Shown piece after piece: positions 22,086 through 33,693 of a stretch of DNA of 64,000 nt (the first letter of the stretch is position 1; each line of letters starts with the position of its first letter). The stretch comes from Gambelia wislizenii (lineage: Eukaryota; Chordata; Lepidosauria; Squamata; Crotaphytidae): assembly GCA_030847615.1 (NCBI GenBank), contig JAUMIR010000003.1, forward strand, positions 24,991,001 through 25,055,000, read 5' to 3'. The translations under genes were made by a program, and so were the position numbers. A model generated the notes under the pieces. It worked only from the letters and a program-made list of their open reading frames with translations. It was not told the DNA's origin and made no database searches.

Positions 22086-23179
22086 ATGAATAAAGAATCT
22101 TCTTAGTAATTAGATATGCAGAGCTTTAGTATAGGGGTGGGCAACACACAGCCCGTGAGTCTGCATGGTACACCCTGCTCATCTGGGAAGTCCCTGGAAA
22201 CCCTCTCTCCCAGTAATTGCTCCTGGAATCTTTCAGGGACAGTAATCTCCTCTGAAACAAGATAAGCCCCATCAACACTGCACCACACTGTATCACAAAC
22301 TCTTTCCCTTTGAGATAGAATCCTCCACATGCCAAATCCAAGCCCACACAAACTGAATATTCAGGTGATGCTCAACTTACAAAACATCCCTCGTTTTCAA
22401 TGAATCTTTTTGTTCTGTGTTTCATGCTTGTTCGAATCCTTTTTTCTAGGGGGCTGTTCTAATTGTTATTCATTGCTGGGCACAGTTTTCAGTTCCAGTT
22501 TTCTAATGTAATAAAAGTTGTACTGTACAAACCAGGAAGGGGAGTTGCTGAAAGGGCTTTAACACTCTTGAGTTCACACCAGCTTGTGATTGTCTGTGAC
22601 TCCTGTTGACATTCATTGGCAGGACTTGATGCCCTAAGATGTTCAATGGGAGCCCACAAAGTCCAACATGGGGGCCATTTCTGAGCCCTGCTATTGATGT
22701 CATTTCATGCCTTTTTCTAGACGAGTATCTCTTTCTCCCAGTTTCTCACAAGAAATTCACAATCTTAAAATGTCTTATCTGTCAAAATGCTATGCTGAAG
22801 TGAACAGGGCAGTCAGGTGTCTTGCCTATGCTAAGCATAAAACAACCCTTTTCATACCTGTTTTTTCATAGTGTTCTGTGTACTCCATGGGTACCTATAA
22901 CACGTTCCCCTGATGACAAGGGCTACACTCCTTACAGATGTGTTGGGAGAAAGTTACTTGGTGAGACAAGCAAGTGTTGCAGCCATCTGATCACCAGTTT
23001 AGGAGGAAGGGAATAGTAACAAAAAGGGGCACAGGAGCTGTTAGCCACCACAACCTCATCTGCCAGAAACCACTACCTAAGTCATCCATTTCACTCTGTT
23101 TAATGGCAGGGCCAGCCCAGTATGCTGACCACACATTGCATGGCAAAACTACTTTGTGGGATTGCTACTCAGTTGCTAA
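22086..23179. other. No recognised gene; one hAT-like end
   Basis: At 22132-22150 TATAGGGGTGGGCAACACA looks like the left end of a hAT element, but I could not find its right end. The rest is unassigned. Confidence 0.35.
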
Positions 23180-23447
23180 AGGGGTAATTTTAAAGAAGTT
23201 ACACCATTTTTATTACCCCAGTGATGACTGGTAGCTTCCATGTCAGTGGGGCAATGAATCAACTCTGGGCTTTAGTACAAATTTTCAAGGAACTATCCAA
23301 GGTGTTGATGCCATCACCAAATTAGCTTCAGAACTGTTAAAGAACTTTTAAAATCCAGAATGACTTTTGTCACCCCATTGACATGGAAGCCATGAGCTAC
23401 CACTGGGATTATTGAGATGGTGTAACTTTTAAAAGATTGCCCTCTTT
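23180..23447. mobile_element. MITE with long inverted repeats
   Basis: The left arm (about 23180-23275) and the right arm (about 23345-23447) pair through AAGTTACACCAT, ATNNCCCCAGTG, GTAGCT and CTTCCATGTCA-TGGGG blocks. The outermost parts GGGGTAATTTTAAAGAAG and, complemented, GGGCAATCTTTTAAAAG also agree. There is no coding capacity. The superfamily is unclear. Confidence 0.65.
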
Positions 23448-24342
23448 CTTTAATCCTTTATCTTCTAGTGCTCTCAGCATTATACACCTAAAGTGGAACA
23501 TAATATGTTTTCAGTTTCTCTTCTAGAGGCCTTGTGTCTTTTCTGGCTGCATGGGATAGAGAAATCCAGCAATGAAACTCGCCTAGCCCATATATGCATT
23601 CGAAACATTACCATCAGATCTCTGTCTGACATGCAATTCGTAAAGACAAAGGAGCACTTATGGGGGGGAGGGGGACTGGCAACCCTAATTTTAAACCTGC
23701 TGTCCCAACTTGGCAATTGAATCTCTGAACCTATTAGGGCATCTATAATTACATTTAAAACCCCACATTGTACCCCATGGGGTGGTGGAGGAGTTTCCTG
23801 AAAAGAATGGAGATCTTGTGTAGAGATCAGAATTTTATTTTCTTCTGTTCTATAGCATCTTCATTTCTCCCTCTACTATGTTCCTGTTTATAGTTTGAAT
23901 TCTGTAGGCCAGCAGAAATCCTGCCTGTGGTTTTGAGGAGGAAATTGCTCCCATAAGGAATGGAAAAAGTTGCTTTAGTTTCCTTCATTCAGAATAGACT
24001 TTAGTGTGGACATCAAAAGCAATCAGAAATCAACAGGGGTAGTTCCACGTTCTCTTCTGGACTGCTAGTACACAGGGAAACAAACCAAAAAGCCCCAAAT
24101 AAAACCCATATCATAATAAGAGCCAGACAATACTGTAAGAAATTAATTTAAAATAGAAGGTTTGCAGAGACTCAAGTCTGCAGAATCACTGGAACTGCAT
24201 TCTTTGACTTTTAGGGTATGTTACAGGATAGACTGCATATTGCATTCTGAAGAATTGCAGCTTTCATTTTTATGCAGATCATGTTTCTAGCCCTCAGAGC
24301 TGAATTTGAAAAAATGAAAGGCTGCCCAAAGATCTGAGACTA
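23448..24342. other. No recognised feature
   Basis: No gene or nameable repeat. Confidence 0.35.
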
Positions 24343-24605
24343 GAGCCCTGGTGGCATAGTGATTAAATTCAAGTTCAGTTAAATGCAAGTTCGATTCCAG
24401 TGGGCTCCAAGGTTCACTCAGCCTTCTATCCTTTCTTAGGTTGGTAAAATGAGTACCTGGCCTGTGGGGGCAATTAGCTAACACACATGGGAAACTGATT
24501 AATGCAGTGTAGATGTGTAAATTGCTATTGCTTAAAACACATTGTAAGCCACTCTGTTAGCCTTTGTGGCTGAAGAGCGGGGTATAAATACCTAATTAAA
24601 TTAAA
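24343..24605 (+). mobile_element. SINE-A (tRNA-derived), near full length
   Basis: It begins GAGCCCTGGTGGCATAGTGA (A box), has CAAGTTCGATTCCAG (B box), a body with AAAATGAGTACCTGGCCTGT and GGGGCAATTAGCTAACACA, and a LINE-type tail TTGTAAGCCACTCTG...GGGGTATAAATACC ending in A/T-rich repeats. The internal polymerase III promoter comes from a tRNA gene; the tail suggests dependence on an L2/CR1-type LINE (inference). Confidence 0.85.
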
Positions 24606-25307
24606 TTTAAAAAATTAGAATACACTGGGCAGACATCCCAGCAAGAAAGTTGGGGCTCTTTTACTCCCTGTCCCAAGTTTTTTCAGCCCTACTTACTACT
24701 TGTCAATATCTTTAAGTCATATCTCTTATCCCCTGTAATATAAGAAGCAGGATTTCTCCAGGACCAAAGGAGGAGCAAAGGAGGGGAGAGTTTGGCAGCT
24801 GAATAACTAATAGTACTGAATGGGTCAGTGCACAGGCAATTCATCCACTGTGCCTCATTTCAGCACATTGGCACATATGGATATTTGGTCGGATTTAACA
24901 GCACTGTTTTTCAAATAGGAAGATATTCAAAATCGTAATTGCCAATGCAACTTTTGACTAGGGGACATTTTGTAGTGCTTCGAAGAAGGACTATAAAATC
25001 CCAGCACCATGACTACATAGAAAGCTTCAGGTTGTGTGTCCATCTAGATCAGTTTTCTCTACTCTGACTGGCAGCAGATGTTTGGGGCCTCAGATAGAGA
25101 TGGGTCTTATCCAGATCTTGGAATAATTACTTCTCAGGATAACGACACACAGAATTCCCTAGGTAACATGGCTAATGGGTATGTTGGCTGGGAGAATCTG
25201 GATGTTGTAGTCCCAGAAGTAATTTTCCCATGCTCCTGTGTTTCCACGCTATCAGATCTTTTAAAGTGAAAATTTTAGACTTGTGGACATTTTTGCACAC
25301 AAACTAA
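24606..25307. other. Mostly unassigned; possible hAT-like remnant
   Basis: Near 25065-25240 the words GGCAGCAGATGTTTGGGGCC and AATCTGGATGTTGTAGTCCC resemble the hAT-like MITE at 38.1 kb, but the copy is badly diverged. Confidence 0.3.
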
Positions 25308-25570
25308 ATAAATGCCAGTACTGCAAGCCACCACGTTGCAAGTTTGATTCCAGCGAGCTCCAAGGTTCACTCAGCCTTCCATCCTTTCGTAGGTCGGTAA
25401 AATGAGTACCCAGCTTGTGGGGGGCAATTAGCTAACACACATTGGAAACTGTTTAATGCAGTGTAGATGTGTAAATAGCTATTGCTTAAAACAATTTGTA
25501 AGCCGCTCTGATAGCCTTGTGGCTGAAGAGCGGGGTATAAATATCTAAATAAAAATAAATAAATAAAAAA
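25308..25570 (+). mobile_element. SINE-A, 5'-truncated
   Basis: It starts inside the A-box region (AAATGCCAGTACTGCAAGCC) and continues through the B box, the CAGCCTTCCATCCTTTCGTA body and the TTGTAAGCCGCTCTGATAGC tail to an A/T-rich end. It is similar to the copies at 24.3, 41.0 and 51.8 kb. Confidence 0.85.
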
Positions 25571-26260
25571 TCTTTCTGTTGAGAATAGAATCTTGTCTCA
25601 GGACAGACAAGATTTTGTTAAGTTGGCCCAATGGCCTAGTTTGGAATAAAGCAATTTCATATGTACAATAATTTTTTCTGAATGCCATAGCCACAGTCCT
25701 ATGCACAACTATGCCCATTTAAGCCCCATGTGAAATTGATAGGCCTGAATTGTAAAATTGTGGAATTCAGATGTTTATTAGCCATAGGAAAGAGAAGGAT
25801 GCAGTAATTCTTTGATTATGCCATCCTAGCTATCTCACTGTATTTTTACTTCAAGAGACCAGCCTGTCATTCAGCGGCTTTAAATGTTCCATCCTATCTA
25901 AATTCGTGACATACATGACAACAGTTGATCCCATGATAAATCCCAATAGAATTTCACACCATCATTTTCAGAGCAAGATAAATGGCTTCTGTGCAAGCTA
26001 TGGAATAATACCTCAGAAACATGTCAGCTAACAGCAATCATTTTTTTCCATCTTGAAGAGAGTGGAGATCTGTGAATCTGTCCTACCTGATCAATAGTGC
26101 AAAGCCCTGGAAATTGATGTTTTAATATTGGGGGATGGAATCTATACCTGTTGCATGAGTACCATTCACAGCACCATTCACTGGTAGTCAGCTTCTTAAA
26201 AATGCATAGTGTGTTTTCATAGAATGAGGGATAAATTGCTTAGAGACCTTCACCCAATTG
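25571..26260. other. No recognised feature
   Basis: No gene or nameable repeat. Confidence 0.35.
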
Positions 26261-26400
26261 ATTACTCTGGATGGCCTCTGGATGTTTTGGTTGACAACTC
26301 CCATCATCCCTGGTCATGGGCCATATCGGTTAGAACTGATGGGAACTGGAGTGCATGACATCTGGTGTGTTGGGGGGTAACAATTTGGGAAAGGCTCCAC
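26261..26400. mobile_element. hAT-like MITE, diverged
   Basis: TCTGGATGTTTTGGTTGACA with CAACTCCCATCAT on the left pairs loosely with GATGGGAACTGG and CATCTGGTGTGTTGGGG on the right. It is the same pattern as 38077-38210. Confidence 0.5.
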
Positions 26401-26817
26401 TAGGGAGTTGCTGGCTTTTCCTGTTCTTAAATTATTGCATTTATATCTTTCCCTTCCTTCTCCCTATAGAGAGATTATGCCTCCTTACGCTGATAACAAC
26501 AAAAATATGCCTATTTTAAGCAGCATTACAGTAGGGTATGGGATGTCAAAACTTTTATGGGAAAAGATGGGTGTTATCTTTAAGGAGAACAGTGCACACA
26601 TCCTGATATTCCCACTGATAAACAGGTTTTCTCAGTTTGGTGGCTTCTATATTGGGGGCGGAGTGAATCTGCTCAGGGTTCTAGTATGAACTTTAAAGGA
26701 GGTATCCAAGGTTCTGAACCCCCTCAAACTTTTAAAGTTTTCTCAGAGTCCTGTTTGCTCATGGTTTGTGTGTGCATGCACACATGCACACATGTGCATA
26801 TATGTGCATGCGTATAT
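26401..26817. other. No recognised gene
   Basis: A stretch near 26690-26760 (CTTTAAAGGAGGTATCCAAG) resembles the middle of the MITE at 23.2-23.4 kb. CA/TG-rich runs at 26770-26818 lie at the tail of the next SINE. Confidence 0.35.
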
Positions 26818-27027
26818 ATGTGCCTTCAGATTGCCTGTCACCTTATGGAGACCTGATCAATTTCACATAGTTTTCTTAGGCAAGGAATACTCAGAGGTGG
26901 TTTGCTATTGCCTGCCTCTGAAATATAGACCTCAGCACTAGGTATTCTTTGGAGGTCTCCCATCCAAGTACTAACCAGGCCTGGCCCTGCTAAGCTTCCA
27001 AGATCAGACTGAATCTGGTGCCTTCAG
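26818..27027 (-). mobile_element. 5S rRNA-derived SINE, copy 3 (best preserved)
   Basis: The minus strand reads GTCTGATCTTGGAAGCTTAG, CAGGGCCAGGCCTGGTTAGT, ACTTGGATGGGAGACC and GAATACCTAGTGCTGAGG. This is most of a 5S rRNA gene, including the A-box, intermediate element and C-box region. A SINE body and the tail CAATCTGAAGGCACATATA follow. It is a SINE, not a 5S gene: the 5' part is incomplete and no T-run terminator follows the 5S part. Confidence 0.9.
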
Positions 27028-27580
27028 GATAATTAGGCCTTTTTTCCTCATAGGCAAATATGGAACAAAAGGAAAATGTATGTGTATACCACCTCATTTC
27101 AGATCTCTGAAAACCACTATTTGTCTCATGCTTTGCTTTCTACAGAAGATATTTGTGAGACTTGACCAAACAAAACCTTTTGGGCTCACCATTGCTTTCA
27201 CTAGCTAATAGTGGCTGGTCAGAGTTTTAGACAAGAGAGCTTCTCTTCACTATTTTAAGGGACTGAACATGGGATCTTTTGTTTGTAGTTCATGTGCTCT
27301 ACCACTGAGTTAAAAACAACAATTCCCTGAATAAACACAGCAGGAAGAAGACTGGAATAGAATCTTATTCCCTTCTTTACTAGGTTTGTTGGTGTGGGTG
27401 TTTTTTTAAACATACCTGGGAGTATTTTCTTGAGAGGCATTGGAATTTGGCATCCCAGCCTTCAGAGTGGGGTGTCACACACCACCTCAGCACTGTTTTT
27501 CATCTTCGCAGTGTAAAGTGCCATGAAGTCAGCTGCTGCTAGAGCAAGAGTAAGCAAGTCTGGTCAGCCTGAGAGGATTT
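27028..27580. other. No recognised feature
   Basis: No gene or nameable repeat. Confidence 0.35.
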
Positions 27581-28215
27581 TTAAAAAATCTGGCTGTGGC
27601 TGTCTGCCACTACCAAGCTCTGTCTACCACTCCATCCTTTTTTAATTGGAGATGAATGGTGAATCAAGATGTAGATAAAGGCATTTGATTCAGTGGCTCC
27701 ACTATAACTGAGACAAATAGGATTTCAGTCCATCCAAAATAGTTACACTGGTGGAACTCCTCTTATGTAACTATGAGCTGAATAGGCCCAGAGCAACATT
27801 GCCCCCACCCCAAAAAAAGGTACAACTACACGCAGAAGAGAATTTGAACAGGTGTATGACACCAACATGTTTCTGGCCATTGTACTGATATTGGAATCAT
27901 CTTCCCCCCATTGGCCAGGAATGCTTTAATTGCAAGAGTAATGCTCTGAGTAGAGATTACAGAAGAGATGATCTGTGTTTTTCCCATCTTTAATACATGA
28001 TGATTCCATGACCCAGAATGATGCACAAACATTCCCTGGCAGTATACAGCCAAGACGAATAGACAGGAGATCCCAGAATCCTCCAATTGGCATGGCCAAA
28101 ATAGCTTTGCTGATGACGGTAGTGGGGGGAGCTGAAGTCCAAAAGGTAAGTTTTTCAAAATCCACTGATGGCTGTCTGTCATTATTGAACTCTGTCTACC
28201 ACTCAGTCTATTTAA
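27581..28215. repeat. Unclassified repeat with a period of about 575 bp, copy 1
   Basis: A block of about 70 bp at 27584 (CTGTCTGCCACTACCAAGCT, CTACCACTCCATCC) returns at 28158 (CTGTCTGTCATTATTGAACT, CTACCACTCAGTC), about 574 bp later. The sequence between them matches 37040-37548, including AATACATGATGATTCCATGA and CCCAGAATGAT. So the unit is repeated in the genome and here slightly more than one unit is present in tandem. Class unknown. Confidence 0.7.
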
Positions 28216-28340
28216 AACTGGAGATACTAGTTGTAGTAGTTTGAGTAAGACACTAGGAGACCAGGGTTCAAATCCCCTCTTGGCCATGGAAACCCACTAG
28301 GTGACTTTGGGCAAGTCACACTCTCTCAGCTTCAGAGGAA
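28216..28340 (+). mobile_element. SINE-B, 3'-truncated
   Basis: Head of the SINE-B family: GTAGTAGTTTGAGTAAGACA (A-box region), GGAGACCAGGGTTCAAATCC (B box), ACCCACTAGGTGACTTTGGG and CACTCTCTCAGCTTCAGAGG. It stops where the palindrome-rich element begins. Confidence 0.85.
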
Positions 28341-28813
28341 GCCCTGGAGCCACTCGGGGAGGCCGGGGGAGGCAGCGGGAGGGATGGAGGGAAGGAGTCT
28401 GGCCAGCCTCTCCCCGGGCTTCCCAAAGGGGTTCTGGAGGTTGAGAGCCCCATAAAGCCTCTTCGGGAAGGTTGGGAGGGAACGTGACGTAGAGGCTTTT
28501 CAGCCACCCCCACCCTCCCAAAGCCGCAACAAGGCTTAGAAAGCTCAATAGCGGCTTTGAGAAGGGGGGGGGCTAAAAAGTGCCTTTCCCGCCAACTCCC
28601 TGCAATCCTGGGGCTTGGCTCCCCCCAAATGGAGCCAAGCCCCAGGAGAGTGGGGAGTTGAGCGCCTGGCTTGCTCAGCAAGCACTCCGTTTAAATCAGC
28701 TCCTCTCCCTTGAGTGGGAGGGAGAGAAGCTGATTTAAATGGGGTGCTTGCTGAGCAAACCACGAATAATCAAAACTGCAAGAGTGAAAGCTGCGAATGT
28801 GGAGGGGGAACTG
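28341..28813. mobile_element. Tigger-type right end with internal palindromes
   Basis: The right end, complemented, reads CAGTTCCCCCTCCACATTCG and is followed by TA at 28814-28815, as in the 15.8-kb element. No left end was found; the SINE-B boundary may be the truncation point. Inside are two good palindromes: about 28590-28655 (CTGGGGCTTGGCTCC against GGAGCCAAGCCCCAG) and about 28672-28760 (GTTTAAATCAGCT against AGCTGATTTAAAT, with TTGCTCAGCAAGCACTCC arms). Confidence 0.65.
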
Positions 28814-28815
28814 TA

Positions 28816-29596
28816 TACATTTATGTTATTTAAACAATAAATATCACGAAATAATGTTTTTTCCTCAAAGTGACACACCACCCAAGTTATGCGAAGTTTT
28901 TTGGCGAAGTTTGACACACCAAGCTCAAAAGGTTGGCCATCACTGTGCCAGAGCATGGAAGAGCAACATCACTGCCTGCAAAGTTCTTAGCAGAAGGTGA
29001 CAGTGAGGTGGACTGAAGAGCTCTCCAGCTCTTAACATATGGATGTGAACTGGGCTGGGAATTATATGACCTTCAGGCCACCTGTATCCTTTTAGGGAGT
29101 CCAGTGCAGCCTTTTGGACCTCCACCAAGGCTCCAACCCCTCAATATATCAGACCACCAACTTATTCTTTTGTCAAATACTACTTATCTCCAAAAATGCA
29201 ACAACCCCCAAACAAAACCCACTTTAAAATGATCTTTTGTAGGGGGTCCACCTGAAAATTGCCACATATATATGCACACAACTGCCAAAAAAGGCTGTAA
29301 AGATTATCAAAGTGATGCAATGATTACCCAAAATGGCAGTCACAGCAGTGTGCTGCGGCCTTCCAGAACTCCACAGTAGACTAAAATGGATTGGAAGAAA
29401 CCTCCAGTCTCTGGAGCATACCCATCCTTGTGTTAGAGCCTGCTTCCTTCTCCTAAAGTGTGTGTGTGGGGGGGGCAAACCTAAATTCCCGTGGCTGGGC
29501 TCTGCCTTCACTCTAAGTCCAAAATCTTTCTGCACATGATCAGTTCAGATCTTAGGAAAGAGTTATCTGTCCCTCCCTGGCAGCCCTGGAGACAGA
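28816..29596. other. No recognised feature
   Basis: No gene or nameable repeat. Confidence 0.35.
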
Positions 29597-30140
29597 GGAC
29601 TTTATCAGACACAGAAAATACGGTGTCATAAGGATGCCACATAACCATGAAAGGGCGAGTGGATCAGACGAAATCGCCCTTTCATGGTTTAAAAGACCCC
29701 AAACCTGTTGTTATTAATTGATGGCTTAAGCCGTCAATAGATCCCCCTGCTGCTTTTTTGCTGGCATGCAATACTTCTTTCCCTTTAAATCTCGAACGTA
29801 CCCCATCAGTGGCCGGACCTATGCAAACACTTCTGGGTCAGATCGGGACATCCATTTTTATGACCATCCCTGGGTTACTGGGGACTTTTAGTTATGCATA
29901 TGTGCTTTGCTTCACTTTTTGACATTTATTTTGCTTTTTATTTTTCAATTTTCCATGCAATGAAATCGCGTGAAATTTCAAACAAGGAAGTGAGCAGGGC
30001 TCCGTTCACTTCCTCTTTATTGCCAGGAGCCTTTGCCAGGATTAGAAGGTAAGTGCGGGGGGGGCATTCTTTTGCTAGCATAAAAATGCTTTTTTATGTC
30101 AGCAAAAGAACGTTTAAAAGGATTGCATCTGATAAAGTCC
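29597..30140. mobile_element. Harbinger-like MITE, 544 bp
   Basis: The ends GGACTTTATCAGAC and, on the right, ATCTGATAAAGTCC are inverted, with AGA on each side (29594-29596 and 30141-30143). A small internal palindrome CCATGAAAGGGCGA with CGCCCTTTCATGG lies at 29647-29690. There is no transposase. The ends equal those of the elements at 35.6 kb and 48.0 kb. Confidence 0.8.
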
Positions 30141-30182
30141 AGAAAGGGAGTGAACTGAGGATCTTGTCCATATTTGGCTCTG

Positions 30183-30535
30183 GCATACCTTCCAACTGTC
30201 CCCAATTGGCAAGGACAGTCCTGGTTAGTCCTGTCATCCCACTTTTTCACAGCTGCTTTTAAAATGTCCTGGTTTTTCTCTCTCCTCTTCTTATGTTCCC
30301 ACTTTTCCCTCAGCTCGCTTCAGTTGTTGCAAACTGAGTTCAAAGTGCATCCATAGTAGTCACTCAGTTAACTCAACAGGGAGAAAGAGGAGGGAGCATA
30401 TTCTTGCCAATCCCAATAAGCTCAGGCATAAGCAAACTGTGGTAGCTTCTCCTAGCCTGTGTGTCTCATCAATCACTTCTGCACTCTTGACCAAACATGT
30501 CCCAATTTTCATCTGTGAAATGGAGGGTATGCACT
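30183..30535. mobile_element. Short DNA element with CATACC-type ends
   Basis: GCATACCTTCCAACTGTCCC at the left pairs partly with the complemented right end GCATACCCTCCATTTCACAG. In between are pyrimidine-rich segments. Convincing target duplications were not found. Confidence 0.5.
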
Positions 30536-31160
30536 GGCCTTAATACCACTGGCATGATTCTTTGGCATCACTCCCCAAATCACATCTCCAATCACCAGAG
30601 CAGTTTTTTTTTTAAAGGATTCTTAAAAAAAAAAAAAAGGTAAAAAAACAAAAACAAAAACGGCCTATTATTAGAATCCAATTGTTTCACCGGGATTCAG
30701 AAGGTTCTCCAGATACACAGTTAATGGCCTTCCCCTTTGCAATGATCCACATTCAAGCCACGCATGCACTGGACCTAGAGAGAACTCTGTTCCTCTTGGT
30801 AATCAGCCATGCAAACAATTGACCTTCACAGTGTTGCCAAAGTTAGCAAGGCCTGGGGTCAGACACAAGGATATTAGTCAGCCGCACAGAAAGTGTTTGG
30901 AGCTGTCTTCACCCTAAGTTAAGACAGACCTATTTTAGCGCATTGCAGCCAGGCTAGAAATGATCCTTTCCTTTCCAGTGTCCAGGGCCATCCAGTGTTC
31001 TCCTAAACCCTGACCACACCTCCATTTCCTCATAGAGGAGATAGGGATTACTATGCAAAAGTTAATTGTACACAGGTAAAGTTATTTGAATCCCCAGTCA
31101 GTGCCAGAACCCCCAGTCAGCATGTCTAATGCAAAAAGTTGCCAAGGGTTCCAGGCCTGC
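30536..31160. other. No recognised gene
   Basis: A low-complexity A-rich patch lies at 30603-30660. The rest is unassigned. Confidence 0.35.
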
Positions 31161-31683
31161 AATCATAAAATCATAGAGTTGGAAGAGACCACAAGGCCAT
31201 CTAGTCCAACCCCCTGCCATGCAGGAATACACAATCAAATCATTCCTGACAGATGGCCATCCAGCCTCTGTTTAAAAACCTCCAAAGAAGGAGACTCAAC
31301 CAAACTCCGAGGAAGTGAATTCCACTGCCTAAGTTCTTCCTAATGTTTAGGTGGAATCTCTTTTCCTGTAGTTTGAACCCATTGTTCCGTCTCCTAGTCT
31401 CTGGAGCAGCAGAAAACAAGCTTGCCCCATCCTCAGTATGATATGCCTTCAAATATTTAAACATGGGTATCACGTCACCTCTCAACCTTCTCTTCTCCAG
31501 ACTAAACATGCCCTGCTCCCTAAGCCACTCCTCAGAGGGCATGGTTTCCAGACCTCCCACCATGCTGGTTGCCCTCCTCTGGACATGTTCCAGATTTTCA
31601 ATATCCTTCCTGAATTGTGGTGCCCAGAACTGGACACAGTATTCCAGGTGAGGTCTGACCAAAGCAGAATAAAGTGGCACTAT
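31161..31683 (-). mobile_element. CR1 LINE, 3' end, copy 1
   Basis: The minus strand encodes the CR1 C-terminus ([69 protein letters not shown]). The 3' UTR ends, read on the plus strand, with ATCATAGAGTTGGAAGAGAC at the left. It is severely 5'-truncated; the final part of the frame is shifted. Confidence 0.9.
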
Positions 31684-33693
31684 TACTTGTTAGTTATGGT
31701 TGAGATCTTATCTCAAGTGGGCATAGCATAATGCTCTGCCCCTGTGGTTCTATGTTCTCCCCACCACCGTCTTAGCTGTCAAGCACTCAGAGGGGCTGCT
31801 GTAACTGCTCCTCATGAGTGGGGAGGGTAGGGGAAGGGGGGAGGGAATTCAGAGGAGGAAGTTGCAGCTGATCTGGGCTTGTAGGAAGAAGAAATGAGTG
31901 TCCTCCCAGATGGCGTGCAATGTCCTTTTCCCTTCCCCTCAAAACATAGACCAGCAGCTTTCACCCCCTCCCAATTGTTTCTCCTCTCACTCACTCCCCC
32001 CACTGGTAAGGAACATCAGTAGCAGCCCCTTCCTGGGGCTTGACGACTGTGGTGCAGGAGGTTTTGGACAGAGCACAAAGGGCAAGAGAATAGTCCACTT
32101 TTCCTTATCCGAAAGGAGACATATACATGTGTAAACCACACCTATACACACATAAACCAGTAACATTCTGCCCCTTGACTGGGATGGCTATGGGAAATTC
32201 TGGGTGTTGTCATCCAAAAAATTAACCTGTCCTAACTCTACGTAGTTATGAGAAGTGCAGTTCTATGATCCCTGGGGCCATAGGAAAGATATATTCTCCC
32301 TCTTAGAAAACAGAGACAGAGTTCTGACCTCAGGTAGGGAGATCCAATCATGCATTCCTCTTCCATGTCCCCGGGGAAACCTCTTTGGATGTCATCTTTT
32401 TAAACACTGCAGTTCTAACATCAGGAGAGAGGAAAAGGGCAAGAATTGGGGGGATGCAATGCACAAGCAGTATATGCTTTTTATTTGTCACCTTGGGGCC
32501 TATTCCCAGAACTTCCTTACCGGTACTTGTTCTAAGAAAGAAAGAAAGAAAGAAAGAAAGAGCTCTGCAAATATTTTCCAAGAATCATCACATCAATGGT
32601 AGGCAAGTCCAGACCCAAAGATAACATTGTTGTTGTTACTGCTTTTCTGTTATCTGGTTGATAGCAAATTCAAAGAAAAACAAAGCTCTCATTTGTAGGA
32701 GGTGTTGTGTTTGCAGCAATTAGATCTCAAGTTTCTTATAACTCCATGCTCCAATGCGGGGGCCCAACCAGCTTTCCCAGGGATCATACTGTGTGGGATT
32801 GAAGGAGCTACAGAAATGTAGGCTTTTTTTGTTATCATTGTTACAGTTCATGCAGTGCTTGTTAGATAAGCAAGAACCAAGGACATCATTTATGAGACGA
32901 TACTTTGTAGAGCAGTAGAAAAATGAATTGGGTTCCAGGGGAGGGAATGGTAAATTTAGGGGAGCAGGTATTCTTGCTTCCCTCATGAACTCTAGGGTTG
33001 ATATGACTCATGAACTCCAAGGCTACTGGAAAACATTACAGGAAGAGCATGCTTCATATTGCAAATGATTTCTGGGAAATGCCTATGATTCCTACAGGTG
33101 ATTAATGTGCAGCAGCAAAATCAGTTAGTTACTTAATGTTATGGTCTGGGGTTCTTTCACTCTGTGTTCCTGGGCTCCACAGATCATATGCCAGCTCGAG
33201 ACTTTTTGCTGCTCTATGTGGGTCAGAATACAGCTTTAGGAAAAGATTGTTTGAGGTGGCATGGTTGACCTAGGCTAGATCTGATGTGGAGCTGTGTGAT
33301 AGGTTGCCACACAAAAGCTGGCATCCTGTTAGTGGTATATGCACACATACTGTAGGTTTCCCTCCCTCCCTCCACAGGTTGGTTTTTCCTTCCTTTCTCT
33401 GTAGCACCCAAAGATTTGCTCTTCAGTCAGGACTCCCCCTCCAACCACCCATCCCTCCTCCTCCTCTCTTTTCTCTTTTTCTTCCCCATTCCCCATTCTT
33501 GTGAATGCAGACATGCCTACTCTCCGCTACAAGTCGTATTTTTTCTCCTTCTACTAAGTTAGTGGGAGATTTGGATGTTGAGGCAGGCGATTGGAAAATT
33601 AGTGTTAAATTCTGGTCTGTGCATAGATTAGCAAGGAGCCCCTTTGCCGTAGGACCCATGGGCAACTGCCCAGCATGCCCATGCATTAAGACA
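31684..33693. other. No recognised gene
   Basis: A (GAAA)n run lies at 32535-32562. A hAT-like remnant (GACTGGGATGGCTATGGGAA, GTTGTCATCC) lies near 32165-32230. The rest is unassigned. Confidence 0.35.

Noticed and set aside
26818..27027. A possible 5S rRNA gene on the minus strand
   Set aside because: The 5S part lacks its proper beginning and end, has a SINE body and tail attached, and two further copies with the same tail exist.
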